Below, in pieces: positions 46,393 to 58,151 of a stretch of 64,000 nucleotides of DNA. A program made the translations under genes and the position numbers. Under the pieces are notes generated by a model. That model had not been told where the DNA came from. It did not search any database and was given only the letters and a program-made list of their open reading frames with translations. Positions within the stretch are counted from its first letter, which is position 1. Every line of letters begins with the position of its first letter. The DNA comes from Linanthus parryae (taxonomy: Eukaryota > Streptophyta > Magnoliopsida > Ericales > Polemoniaceae), in the NCBI GenBank assembly GCA_023055425.1, contig JALGPY010000001.1:111271057-111335056 (forward strand), read 5' to 3'.

Positions 46393-46805
46393 TTTGGTAA
46401 CAATTTATTCAAGAAAAAACAAACACCATTACAAAACTTTTACAGCAAGCTCTTCAAGCTTCTGGATTTCCAAACACTTTATATCCAGCCAATCTAAACA
46501 AACTATACCACTCCTTCTATTACTTCTAGCCCAATTAGCTACACAGTGTGCTAAGCTATTCTTTTCTCTATGGCAAAAACTAATACTCAAACCTGACTTT
46601 GTAGAGAAAAAAATTTTGATAGCTAAAGCCCTATTCAGACAACCCACTCTGCAACACCAAAATTAGAAATGGCCTCGACCACATTCTTGCAATCAGATTC
46701 AATACATACCTTTTGAAGATTCTGAGATATCACCAACTCAGTTGCTAACTCTATTGCCATAAGTTATGCTTCTACAACAAAATTTGTGTAAGTCCATCTT
46801 GTTTT

Positions 46806-47450
46806 AACATCAAGCATCTAGGTGCCCCTCCTTTGATTGATGCTCTTAGGAGGGTCTTGCAACACTTAAGGTCTACTTTGTCTGATGTGGTTACTGGTTT
46901 AACCGGATACTGTGAAACAAATAATTGTTAATTTGACTGCCTTGTTCGAATTAATATTTGGGAGGCCCTTTGTTGGCATTATTATATGCGACTACCGTGC
47001 ATAACGACTGTATTCTTGGATTCTATATTGGTTCGAATCTCAATTGGCACCGTTTTATATACCATTGCGAACTCTGATATGTTTTACTTATACTCTGTTG
47101 CTCTTATTTTATTTAATTATGTGACCCTGCAGCCTTTCTTAACCTTCCCGGTTTTACATGCTAAGGTGTATCTCACTCAACATTTCTTGCTTACTTTTGA
47201 AAAACTGCGGTCTTTATTTCATTCGTCCGCATGTCTTGGAGCTGGGAGCTTGGCATAAGGGGATCGCAATCTTATCTAATAGTCAGTAGTACTTTTATTA
47301 ATCGAACTCTTAGTTAAATTTCACCATATGTAATAGTATGCACCATGTTGAAGACAATTTATCAGTTTGTAATATATAATTATTGAATGTTATGTTCACG
47401 ATTTCCACCGCATCACTTTGAGTAGCACCCTCCTAGGCTCTCCGGTCCGG
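46806..47450 (+). repeat. Gypsy-type LTR, second part
   Basis: Resumes after the LINE fragment and continues in the same AT-rich non-coding style. The segment near 47401-47450 (CACCGCATCACTTTG...CTCCGGTCCGG) resembles the R/U5-like end of such LTRs. No PBS follows, so it is either a 3' LTR or a solo LTR. The right end is approximate. Confidence 0.5.
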
Positions 47451-49062
47451 AACGGAAAGCTTGAGAATCAAGGAGTGTTTTGGGAAATGGTGCAATAGCC
47501 CAAAACTTGGGGAGTTCCTTTGTAATAGTGAAGTTTAGTTTAAAAGAAGATAGAAATGTTGCACAAATTAATCAGGAAACAATCCACTCATCATAACTCT
47601 CAACCTTTTCATTATTATCTCCCCATATATCTCTTTTCCATCTCTCTCTCTTATCTCTTTTCACAACTCATATCTTTCTCCTCACTCCCTCCTCTCATTC
47701 TGCACACCCTAATAAGGTGCACATGAAGAAGAAGTGACATAGCTACTGCCGCCTAGTTCCCCTCTTGATCTCCTCTCCACCAAACGAAAAACCACCCTTC
47801 ATCACCGGATCTTTTTCCACCAACCACGATTTCCACCCACCCAAGCTCCATTCTCTTTGATGTAGGCTCTACAAAAATCGAGACTACAACACCAACCTCG
47901 ACAGTAAACAACACTGATGTTCGTGTTCTTCGCCTCCGACCCGACCCACCTCTTTGATCTCTCTCAACTCTACAGGAAAACTAACCAGTTTTTCGCCTTA
48001 GCTTTTCTCCTCGTGTATAATTTTGTCACCCCTATCCGATCCGGTAAGATGAATACTCTTCATTGTTAAGTTTCGTTCATGTTTCGTTTTATTGCATCAT
48101 CACATGGATCGTCTCGTCGTCATCAAAATCCCAATATATAAAACTACAACTAACTCCTCCAAATTCCCAAAATTTACAAATAGCCACCCCACTAATATAA
48201 TAGAATATTTAAAGACCGAGAGCTTTCTACACTTATAGCAAACTACACTCAGCACCCCTCATTTAAAATACCCAATTTCTAATAGTTACAGAAACTACCC
48301 TTAAAGTTTTATATAGTGAATAATGACTCCCAAACCCGATACTATTTTCACTCACACCATCTTCCAATCGAGAAATGTTTTTCGTGATTGAAAACAAAAT
48401 AAGATGGATTAGGAAGAGTACTTGAACCAAAAACCAATCGTAAGGGATGAGAAATGCTTCAGGTTGATTTTCAATAGGAGCTTCGCCGATTTTAATGGAG
48501 GTGGTGTTGGTGTTGGGTTCGGTTTTGGGAGAACACCCATGTACCCTTAACATTCATTAAAATGGGAAAACACCCTTATACTCTTAACATTCATTAAAAT
48601 CAGAGCATCGCCGATTTTAATGGTGACACAATGGGAGTGAGGGACATAGAGTAGGAGAGAGAGAGATGGCAGCGGTGGTGCTGATGGTGGTGTCCAGTGG
48701 CAGAGCCAGAAAATCGAACTAGCCGGGGCAACTTTTATTTTGTAGATTTTGTTAAGGTCATAGTGGAAATTTTCAATTCCAGTCGGGACATTTTTGTATT
48801 TAATATAAGGGTATTAATGTTTTTTAACTATAAAAGTGGGGTGCTAATGTAGGTTTTGAAAAGTCGGGGGTGGAAATAGTCACCCCTTGCCCTAAGGTGC
48901 ATCCGCCCCTGCAGGTGTTAGAGGTATTGATGGTTGATGGAGGTGGGGGTGTCTGCCAGTGTCGGTGTTTTCCAGTGGTGGTTCCTCAGACAAACAGAGG
49001 AGGGGAGAGGCAGAGGGTGATTGGAGGTGGTGGTCGGGGTGATGCTAGTCTTGCTGTCATTG

Positions 49063-49094
<32 letters not shown>

Positions 49095-49104
49095 GGTGAT
49101 GGCG

Positions 49105-49203
<99 letters not shown>

Positions 49204-49926
49204 TGTCTTGGGAGAAGAAGAGAATAGAAGAGAATTAAATAGGAGAAGAGAAAGAAAAGACGAAGAATGAAAGGGAAAAAAAATAGAGAGTTGAGGTAAG
49301 AATGCTATGTGGTAATGCCACATATCCAAGGTTGGAATTATATAGTATGGTGGAAGTATCGAAATTTCAATAAATTGGTCGTGAACGAATTTCAACAGAA
49401 AAAATGAGGGTTTAAACAATATTCAAAAAAATAATTAGGGGAAAAAATAAGAATAAAAATAATTTAAGAAATCTAACTTTACTAAACGGCGAATAATTTA
49501 TAAACTAAAATAGTAATAATTTAAATACAACCAAATAAAATGAATCCTACAACCTTGCTCACTAACAGGGATCGTCTTCTCAGCACTTTTTGGTAGACTC
49601 TTTTCAAGCTGTTGGATACCAATTTAGTCCAAACCATTGTATATTACCCTCATATAGATGACCAGACTTAGAGAGTAAACAAATGTCTTGAGTCTTACTT
49701 GAGATGTATGACTGAGTGTTAGACCACACAAGTAGCTCAAATGTAGAGTTTAGCTGAAATTTGGTACAACACCAACATTCATACTAGTCTGCAGGCCAGA
49801 CCCTTCATGGTTTATATGGTTACTCACCTACTAGGCTTTGTTTCAACCAGGTGAAAAATTTTCCTATAGCTGAAGTTTATTTTTTTCCCAAGGCATGCAG
49901 AGGATGATAGCCTTACTGAATCATAA
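47451..49926. other. Repeat-rich intergenic region without a supported gene
   Basis: 47560-48050 is CT-rich and leader-like, without a recognisable protein. At about 48693-48915 a segment starts CAGTGGCAGAGCCAG and ends GGTGCATCCGCCCCTG, like the ends of a degenerate hAT-like MITE, but no clear TSD is visible. A GTT microsatellite follows (49061-49203). The phrase ACACCCTTATACTCTTAACA appears near 48570 and resembles the LTR edge at 54237. Confidence 0.45.
49061..49203. repeat. (GTT)n / (GGT)n trinucleotide microsatellite
   Basis: About seven GTT units, then GGT units (49079-49099), then about 33 GTT units (49104-49202). The poly-Val, poly-Leu and poly-Gln ORFs reading through it are artefacts. 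Confidence 0.97.
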
Positions 49927-50386
49927 TGTTGTAACAGAACTCCTGTTTCAGAGCTCTATTACCAGTTTGTTATAACGTGGTGGTATTCGAGCAAGAACGA
50001 CGAAAGCAAAACAAGAACGAGACAGATATTTAACGCGGTTCACTAACGAATTAGTAACGAACCCGCTAGCTAATCCGCGGCCAGAACCAGATATTTTATT
50101 GAGAAGAGAACCCGATTACAATGCACGCCTTGGCCAGAACGGCCACGGCGACCACCCGAATAACACCCAGTACACCACGGACACACACACACTACCAAAT
50201 TCTCTCAAAGCACAACTGATACTGATCGGTGTGTCATAGCCTTTATTTATACTACTACGAAGATGTCACATGCAGCCCACAATTATTCTCGCATCCTAAA
50301 CCAAACATTACCAAAACTATAAGGAAAAAACGTTGGCCTCCCCACCCAAACTTGCCGACTTTGATTGAAAGTCAAACAACCAAACA
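49927..50386 (-). repeat. TRIM-like LTR 1
   Basis: Plus start TGTTGTAACAGAACTCC, end ACAACCAAACA, 460 bp. It is the most diverged of the three (for example GCGGCC where the others have ACGACC or ACGTCC near 50078). Confidence 0.88.
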
Positions 50387-51434
50387 AATCTCCACCTTGA
50401 CTTGAATCATCTCAGCAACCCGAAACCGGAACCGGAACCTGATGTTCCTCTTCTCAATCCAGAAACGGATGCGTCTCCCAGAACAAGAAACGAGCACGCC
50501 CCCCAAGCAGATGTTCTGCAGCAGTATGCGAAATCCGAATCGCCAAATCGTTGCTCCAACTACCATGCGTTCCTGCAACGAATGCGTCAGATGTGGTTGC
50601 ACTTCCTGAAACCGAAACAAGTGCTCCACCAAGAACCAGACTCGAATACATTCAGTGAGAAAGCAGAACCGAATGTATTCCGGATGCGCCCAATTGCGCC
50701 AGAGAGATCCACCACGACAAGTGCCCATATGTGATTACTTACAGACCCGATGCACCTAATCACAAGTGCCCAAACAGATTTTTCGTGCCTGATGCGCCCC
50801 GTATGCCTCAGATACGCCAGATGCTCACGAGAAACAGATCGTGCCAGATGCGAGCTCAATGCGTGTCATGGTACACGATCCAAACCAGATGCACGCCGGA
50901 ACAAAATCGTGCATAATGCGCGCCAGAACCAGGACCAGATGCGCGTGCATGAAATCTCACGCGCCAGATGCTCCATACCGTTGCTCCAACTCCAACAAGT
51001 TCTTGCAACGCATAAGCCAGAACCATATTCAATTCACACGCCAACTGCTCCACGTCGGGAGTCGGGTTTCGTGTGAACGTCAATCGCTAGAACCCCAGAT
51101 GCGCGTGAACCGCCAGATTCGCGCCAGTACCGAATACGTGCTGGATTTGCCAGATCCATTGCACGCCTAATCAGATGCGCGCCAGATTGCTCCGATAGGA
51201 GCCCGGATAGCCCCCTCCACGAGGCTTCAGATGGTGGGTGTACCTGCTTCTCTCTCACGAACAGATCGATCTTGATCGCCAAACCCGACATCGTTCCTGG
51301 CGGAATCTCGAAACCCAACCTCCGATAGCCTGCTCCATCTGAATTCCGAAACCCTAGCTTTGAGTTCCACCAAAACGTGAAACCCTAGATCTAGGCTCCA
51401 CCCCGATCTTGGAACCCTGGCTCTGATACCAGTT
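50387..51434 (-). other. TRIM-like internal region 1
   Basis: 1048 bp without gag or pol domains. A short phrase around CCAGATGCGC recurs at irregular intervals (about 50850-51180). Several ORFs on both strands also occur in internal region 2 because the DNA is duplicated; the minus ORF beginning MGFEIPPGTMSGLAIKIDLF near the PBS is present in both but has no recognised family. It contains 28 bp (near 50497-50524) that region 2 lacks. Confidence 0.7.
51421..51431 (-). other. PBS of TRIM-like unit 1
   Basis: Minus-strand TGGTATCAGAG, three bases from the end of LTR 2. Initiator-Met tRNA type. Confidence 0.8.
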
Positions 51435-51901
51435 TGTTGTAACAGAACTCCTGTTTCAGAGCTCTGCTACCAGTTTGTTATAACCTGTGGGTATTCGAGC
51501 AAGAACGACGTAACGAAACAAGAACAAGACAGATATTTAACGTGGTTCACTAACGAATTCGTAACGAACCCGCTAGCTAATCCACGACCAGAACCAGATA
51601 TTTTATTGAGAAGAGAACCCGATTACAATGCACGTGGTGGCCAAAACGGCCACGGCGGCCACCCGAATAACACCCAGTACACCACGGACACACACACTAC
51701 CAAATTCTCTCAAAGGACTACTGATTGGTGTGTCACTACTAAATAAAGGCTTAGCCTTTATTTATACTACTAGGAAGATATCACATGCAGCCCACAATAA
51801 TTCTCCCATCCTAAACCAAACATTACCAAAACTATAAGGAAACAACGTTGGCCTCCCCACCCAAACTTGCCGACTTTGATTGCAAGTCAAACAACGTAAC
51901 A
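51435..51901 (-). repeat. TRIM-like LTR 2 (shared)
   Basis: 467 bp, same ends as LTR 1. By eye it is closer to LTR 3 than to LTR 1. It serves as 5' LTR for unit 1 and 3' LTR for unit 2 in minus-strand orientation. Confidence 0.88.
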
Positions 51902-52921
51902 AATCTCCACCTTGACTTGAATCATCTCAGCAACCCGAAACCGGAAACGGAACCTGATGTTTCTCTTCTCAATCCAGGAAGGGATGCGTCTCCCAGAACA
52001 AGAAACGAGCATGCGAAATCCGAATCGCCAAATCGTTGCTCCAACTACCATGCGTTCCAACAACGAATGCGCCCGATGTGGTTGCACTTCTTAAAACCGA
52101 AACAAGTGCTCCACCCAGAACCAGACTCGCATACATTCACTGAGAAAGCAGGACCGAATGTATTCCGGATGCGCCCAATTGCGCCAGAGAGATGCACCAC
52201 GACAAGTGCCCATATGTGATTACTTACCAGACCCGATGCACCTAATCACAAGTGCCCAAACAGATTTTTCGTTCCTGATGCGCCCCGTATGCCTCAGATG
52301 CTCCATATGCTCACCAGAAACAGATCGCGCAAGATGCGAGCTCAATGCGTGTCATGGTACACGCTCCAAACCAGATGCACGCCAGAACAAAATCGTGCAT
52401 AGTGCGGGCCAGAACCAGGACCAGATGCGCGTGCATGAAATCTCACGTGTCAGATGCTCCATAACGTTGCTCCAACTCCAACGAGTTCCTGCAACACATA
52501 AGCTAGAACCAAATTCAATTCACACGCCAACTGCTCCACGTCGAGAGCCGGGTTGCGTCTGAACGTCAATCGCCAGAACCCCAGATGCGCGTGAACCTGC
52601 CAGATTCGCGCCAGTACCGAATTCGTTCTGGATTTGCCAGATCCTTTGCACGCCTAATCAGATGCGCGTCATATTGCTCCGACAGGAGCCCGGATAGCCC
52701 CCTCCACGGGGCTTCAGATGGTGGGTGTACCTGCTTCTCTCTCACGAACATATCGATCTTGATCGCCAAACCCGACATCGTTCTTGGCGGAATCTCGAAA
52801 CCCAACCTCCGATAGCCTGCTCCACCTGAATTGGGAAACCCTAGCTTTGAGTTCCACCAAAACGTGAAACCCTAGCTCCAGGCTCCACCCCGATCTTGGA
52901 ACCCTAGCTCTGATACCAGTT
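51902..52921 (-). other. TRIM-like internal region 2
   Basis: 1020 bp, collinear with region 1 with scattered substitutions and a 28-bp deletion. Same recurrent CAGATGCGC-type phrase and same PBS/PPT edges. No retrotransposon protein domain. Confidence 0.7.
52908..52918 (-). other. PBS of TRIM-like unit 2
   Basis: Minus-strand TGGTATCAGAG, three bases from LTR 3, identical to the other unit. Confidence 0.8.
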
Positions 52922-53387
52922 TGTTGTAACAGAACTCCTGTTTCAGAGCTCTTCTACCAATTTGTTATAACCTGTGGGTATTCGAGCAAGAACGACGTAA
53001 CAAAACAAGAACGAGACAGATATTTAACGTGGTTCACTAACGAATTCGTAACGAACCCGCTAGCTAATCCACGTCCAGAACCAGATATTTTATTGAGAAG
53101 AGAACCCGATTACAATGCACGCCGTGGCCAAAATGGCCACGGCGGCCACCCGAATAACACCCAGTACACCACAGACACACACACTACCAAATTCTCTCAA
53201 AGCACTACTGATCGGTGTGTCACTACTCAATAAAAGCATAGCCTTTATTTATACTACTAGGAAGATGTCACATGCAGCCCACAATAATGCTCCCATCCTA
53301 AACCAAACATTACCAAAACTATAAGGAAACAACGTTGCCTCCCCACCCAAACTTGCCGAATTTGATTGCAAGTCAAACAACCTAACA
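52922..53387 (-). repeat. TRIM-like LTR 3
   Basis: 466 bp, start TGTTGTAACAGAACTCC, end ACAACCTAACA. It is the outer 5' LTR in element orientation. Confidence 0.88.
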
Positions 53388-53712
53388 CAGAATTTGGTGG
53401 TGTCCCAAGCTAGGATGAAACACATGTAGACAAGGAATTTTTTTTTTTTTTTTTTTTTCTGTTAACGACTACTTTTATTTGACGCTACAACCCTACAAAT
53501 AAACCTCCATGCCTAACCCAAGAACACACAATATTTCTCCCAAGAATTATCGACCTTTCCAAGTCCTGGAGTAAGTTGGTAATGTGGCTTAAAGATTGTC
53601 TCTCTATGCATACTGCAAGGTAGACATTTTTTATGTATCTTTGCTGAAGGAGAATATGGGATCTCAAGTGACTACTTAACCCACATTCCCTTTCTAAAGC
53701 TTTGAAGGCTAG
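53388..53712. other. Unassigned segment with a poly-T run
   Basis: A T-run at 53438-53459 could be the poly-A tail of a minus-strand non-LTR element. The sequence to its right has no convincing LINE motif. Confidence 0.35.
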
Positions 53713-53840
53713 ATGATGATTAAACATGTAGCAATCTTGGACACCAAATTCATTACCAAAGACTCCTACACTGATCCTCCGGTTTTAGTTCAGTGGGAAA
53801 ACACTCTGACACAGAAAGCTACATGGAAAGATGAAGAAAT
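53713..53840 (+). pseudogene. Gypsy pol C-terminal scrap (chromodomain-like)
   Basis: The plus reading VAILDTKFITKDSYTDPPVL followed by VQWENTLTQKATWKDEE has the pattern of the integrase C-terminal/chromodomain-like block of plant Ty3/Gypsy elements (hydrophobic strand, VQW, then a TWE/TWK helix). Nothing upstream or downstream supports a longer element. Confidence 0.5.
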
Positions 53841-54042
53841 ATCAATGCTAATTTCCCACATTTCAATCCCTGTGGACGTGGATTTTTTAAGTATGGGGTC
53901 TATCATGAATTTAGTCTGTTTGCTGGGTTTTTTCTCTTTTTCCGCCGAGTTTGCCAAATATCAGAGCTTCAATTACCAAAACCTCACCGTTGATTACCAA
54001 ATTGGTTCTTACAGTTGACATGTAAGGGTCGGTAATAGAGGC

Positions 54043-54237
54043 TGTTATCGGAAACTTATGGTGAAGTTTCTGAAACTAGGGCTAGAGAGAGAGTATGAAT
54101 TGGGAAAGTGATATCCATTAATTCCACTAACGGCCATTACAAACTATATAACAGATTATAACAAACTCTGCTATAGAAATAGCATAGAGACCCTCCTACT
54201 CTATTGTATTATCCGAAGCACCCTTATACTCTTAACA
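54043..54237 (-). repeat. LTR of a Copia scrap
   Basis: On the minus strand a tract TTTGAGGGAGAA precedes TGTTAAGAGTATAAGGGTGC, giving a PPT and LTR start. The other end is taken as TGTTATCGG at 54043 on the plus strand. No partner LTR is seen. Confidence 0.5.
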
Positions 54238-54440
54238 TTCTCCCTCAAACTAGCGAGGAGGAGGAATGAGACATCTCTGTAGTCTGGATGAGAGAATCAA
54301 CAGAAACCAGACCAAGATGAGCACATAATTTCTTGAATCTAGCAATAACCAAAGGCTTAGTCAGACGATCCGCTAACTCGAACACATTCGACACATGATG
54401 AACAAATACATCTCCACAAAGAACTATGTCCCAATTCATG
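54238..54440 (-). pseudogene. Copia RNase H C-terminal scrap
   Basis: The minus reading VHHVSNVFELADRLTKPL followed by VIARFKKLCAHLGL matches the last residues of Copia pol, next to a PPT and LTR. The rest of the element is absent. Confidence 0.75.
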
Positions 54441-55869
54441 TTGATATTCGATTGAAGTTTGCCACTCTCTCTTCACCTCCAAATTGAACTAATTCTATAT
54501 TTTTTTTTTAATTTTTTTTTGTTCTATGTTGAATTTAGGAGGCCTATGTTTTTCAATTTAAATCAGCGATTTTTTTGCTTGTGAATGATAATGATGGTGA
54601 AGACCATGAATTGGTGGAGGTGAGTGGTGTTAGCGGTGATTGTTATTGTGAAGAGATAGAACAAGGAAAACAGATGGAGAGATGTCAACAAAATACCATC
54701 ATGGGAGTGATAAAATAAAACGTTCAGTATATCCTGCATGTACAAACTAACTGATGACCTGAGAATGAAGCTCACTCACAAAGTTGCCAAAAAAGAGGAG
54801 CAAGAATAACCATAGTTCGCCAATACATCAGCGACCATGTTTCCCTGTTTATGAGAATGTTTGATACAAGCACCAACAGAATGCCTCTGCATTCCTCCAC
54901 CAACGAATAAAATAGCCATGGAATCAAAATATTCCCCTCAATTAATTATGAGCAAATATCACCTCAAAACAATATATGGATAAAAGACAATTTCACCTCT
55001 TCAAATTTGACACAGACACATTTCCTTGCCCTACAGATTTGGAAAGGACACTTCCCCCCCTCTAATGTGTCATACTTCAAGACACTTACACTCTTAATTG
55101 TGTCATTTCACACTCTAAAAGGGAACATTTGTGCAAAAGACTACTATTTGGCACACTGGCTGACAGTGTCACAATCATGGATGGTAAGTGTCTTAAAATT
55201 TGGCACACGGGTAAAAGTGTCATTTCCAAACTAGAAGGGGTAAAAATGTCTTTGCATCAAACTTGTGTGTGTGTGGGGGGGGGGGGGGGTTGAAAGTGAC
55301 TTTTATACACCTATTAAGTATTCCTGGGTAGTAGTCGTACCACTCTGGTTCTCCTCTTTTCCATTATTCTGACTTTTACAATATTTCTTGGTTAGCTAAG
55401 GATGAGTTTAGGAATGCTTCTGCTGCCAGCACAACTACTTTCCGACAACAGAAGGAATTTTAGTATGTTTGGTAAAAATAAAGTTTTTGCTTTTCCTGAC
55501 AGTTTCTGCTGTCCCACAACAGTTTTCAGGAAGCAAATGTCAAAATATTTTTCCAGAAAGTGTTTTTTATTAATTTATCTACAACCGATTTTTAACCTTA
55601 CAATTTTTTAAAACATCAATAGTTATCTTTACCGGAATGACACATGTCATATATTTTTGTCATTTTACCCTGTCACAGCAACATCACAAATAATTTTACC
55701 AAACACAAAATTACTATAACAATATTTCACAGCAACTTTTACGTAATATTTACCAAATAATATTTTATCAAGAATTCACAGCAGCTTTTCCACAATGTTT
55801 TCACACAGCAACTTTCTAGCACCGCCACATCATTTCCAAACTAGCCCTCCAAATGGTGCAGTTTTTTGA

Positions 55870-56028
55870 TAATTTTTTCATGACGTTTTAGAGTAAAAGT
55901 TATTCTATAACATTGTGAAAAAAATATTAAAAAAAATTGTATCATTTTGCGATTAAAATCACCCTGCCAAGTGATCCACATACAAATCAAAAAGTTAAGA
56001 TAATGGGAAAGAGAAGAATAATAGTGGT
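55870..56028. repeat. Diverged partial copy of the MITE at 1762-2015
   Basis: Shares the order GTAAA...TATTCTA..ACA..TGAAAAAA, TCA.TTTTGCGATTAAAATC and GGGAAAGAGAAG with the right half of that MITE, with many substitutions. Its left end and TSD are not recognisable. Confidence 0.45.
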
Positions 56029-56560
56029 AGTTCTTGAAGGCAAAAGTAATGTTTGTCCCTTACTTGTAATAGTTCTTCTGTAATAAATTATCAATTGGCG
56101 GGGTCGGGTTTGCCAATTTATTTAAGTTGATGAATCGTGTACCAATTTTTTATCACCTTTATCATTTGTGCTCTCACCGACACAGTCGTCGGTAGTTCCC
56201 AAGAAACTATCGACTACTTTTGGAGTTACTAACATGGAGAACTCTGAGACTTTAGAAATCAAAATACTTGTCAGAGTTTGACAAATCTTGTTCTAGTGAT
56301 GCCCTGATGTGCACCATGTCAACTGCTCCATAAGCCCTTGCAAATTTCTTGTGGTTTGTGTTCTCACTTTGGTTGCTCCGTAAATTAAGGAGAGTCTATT
56401 CTTGTTTGTCTTCACAGAAGAAGAACTTAGGACACCAAATCCTGAAAATCTGTGTCATCTAACGTTGAAGTCATAAATCAATTTAACACTGGTTCTCTGG
56501 TTTAGAAGGTATTATTAAAATGATTCTTTTGTTCCCTTTCTCTATTTTATGAGTAATTAT

Positions 56561-56731
56561 TGCTTGCTCCAAGACCAAATATGACGTGGTGCTCTAATCA
56601 ATACATCACAGGACACGTCAGGAACATGTAGGAATCCATTTTCTTTTGTCTTCCACTCATTTTCTTTCCTCCAGACGTGTCATGTGCTGTATTGATTAGA
56701 GCACCACGTGTATTTTCTCTTAGAGCAAACA
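56561..56731. mobile_element. Hairpin MITE of unknown superfamily, ~170 bp
   Basis: Left arm 56583-56619 (ACGTGGTGCTCTAATCAATAC...) pairs with right arm 56674-56709 over about 36 bp with few mismatches, and weaker pairing extends to TTGCTCC/TTGCTCT at the outer ends. No ORF is present. A clear target duplication was not identified. Confidence 0.65.
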
Positions 56732-58151
56732 AAAATTTCTCCTATTTTACGCAACTGCCATGTGCACTATCTGATTCTCATTTAATTCTGTGCGTTGTAT
56801 TTTATGCAAATGGCATCGGAAAACAAGTCGAATTGAAGGAGGAAAAGAAAAAAATCTAGTTTGTGTAAGCAATATTTTCATTCATAATTTTTAATTAATA
56901 TTTACGAGGTTTACAACTTGTCTGATTTCGAATTCTTAGTTCCTGAAGGGCAAATAAAGGTAGAGAAATATAATTTAAAAAAAAATACAAGTTCAAGGAA
57001 GACTGCAAATAAAAGTAGCCGCTTGAATGTCTCCTCATGCTCTAAACACATGCTCATTGCCTTCACAACCCGAACACAAACTTGGTGAAGTTCGAGAATT
57101 GATGGTTACAAAAAATTATGAAAATTATATGCTTGTTGAAAATATTGAACTGATACTTTTGAGACAAAATATTAAACTGATACTATTTATAAATAGGTGC
57201 ATACTTTTCTTAAAAAAATTAATATGTTATAAATACTGCATTTATTTATAATAATTTAATATTATAAGTAGAATGTATACATATAATTTAAGAGTCTTTA
57301 TTTAAAGCAATCAATGCCCGTATGTATAATAATTTTAATGTCTATGTTTGGTGGATTGTTAGTGGTATAGAGAGGGGAGGTGGATCTAGTTTTTTTTTTT
57401 TTTTTTTTCTTTTTTTTTTTTGATTGAGGAGGAAAAGTGGATTTAGGATTTTGTTACCATAGGCCCTAAATTTAAAAAAATATATATATAAATTTAAAGT
57501 TAAGTGGATCCTATAATACAGTTATAATGAGAGTTAAATTAGAAAAAGTAAACAAACAATGGATAAAAACAAAATTTCTACGAGTTGAGTGGGGACTCCC
57601 CCTTCTCATCCGCCCTTGGTCACATGGCATAAGCTCTACTATAGTTTGTGTCACCGTCATATTAAAAATCTACGCAGAGACTTAATTTTTTGGGGATCAC
57701 ATCATATATCTACTGAGCTGACACTCATTTGCTATTCATAAATTTCTTAGAGCATGATTTTTCTTTAGACTTACTTGTTAGTCGTCAATTGAATTTGAAC
57801 ACAAAACTTCATGTAGAAATTTTTAAATACTCTATCACTTGCGCTAGCACCATCCATTTGCAAAAGATGAAATAACCATTGAGAGTAGTTTTGAGAACAA
57901 CTTTCCGTAAAAATAACAATAAAATAATTTCATGATTTTCTCTAAAACGTAATTGCAATTTGTTTCAATTTTATTTTACCTCCAATGCAATTAATTAAAA
58001 TATATTCGAGTCAACAACGGACTCAATGCAAATTAATTCCAAATGATTTTTACAAAAATAAAGTAGACTTTACTTTCTTGGGATAGAGAACGTTCTGGCC
58101 TTCTAAAAGTACTCTCTTCCATTAACAGTCTCTCTCTCCCTCTCTCCATTC

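Larger units (their letters stand above)
44925..46793 (-). mobile_element. 5'-truncated LINE fragment, split by solo LTR C
   Basis: On the minus strand 46793-46398 reads as the end of a LINE RNase H domain (LATELVISQNLQKVCIESDC, then ISFCHREKNSLAHCVANWARSN at 46429-46647), followed by a 3' UTR. A poly-A tail is seen as poly-T at 44937-44959. An imperfect 12-13 bp direct repeat, CCAATTTTGTTTT (44912-44924) and CCATCTTGTTTT (46794-46805), may be its TSD. Without the solo LTR it is about 440 bp. Confidence 0.8.
49927..53387 (-). mobile_element. TRIM-like retroelement array: LTR-int-LTR-int-LTR
   Basis: Three ~465-bp LTRs alternate with two ~1-kb internal regions, all in direct orientation. Each internal region has a minus-strand PBS at its right edge and a purine-rich tract at its left edge (minus strand GTGGAGATT before TGTT). 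Outer flanks CATAA (49922-49926) and CAGAA (53388-53392) may be one TSD with a mismatch. There is no pol gene, so the unit is non-autonomous and short. A shared middle LTR points to recombination between LTRs of two copies. Confidence 0.88.
54441..58151. other. Intergenic region upstream of GT47 gene B
   Basis: No gene is supported. Contents: a G-run at 55276-55290; a relative of the 1762-2015 MITE at about 55870-56028; a hairpin MITE at 56561-56731; T-runs near 57392-57420; and a phrase ending CATCCGCCCTTGG near 57620, like degenerate MITE ends. The CT-rich leader (about 58100-58151) ends just before the GT47 start and resembles that of copy A. Confidence 0.5.

Noticed and set aside
49021..49419. 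Poly-Leu, poly-Val and poly-Gln ORFs over the GTT tract
   Set aside because: They are translations of a trinucleotide microsatellite. There is no flanking domain, and the same DNA is open in several frames, as repeats always are.
50402..52219. 110-134 residue ORFs on the plus strand in both TRIM-like internal regions
   Set aside because: Their apparent conservation comes from duplication of the DNA. They run antisense to the element, differ by a 28-bp indel and show no known domain.
53485..53727. Possible LINE RNase H on the minus strand next to the T-run
   Set aside because: The similarity is only a vague hydrophobic pattern without the expected motifs, so only the T-run is mentioned.
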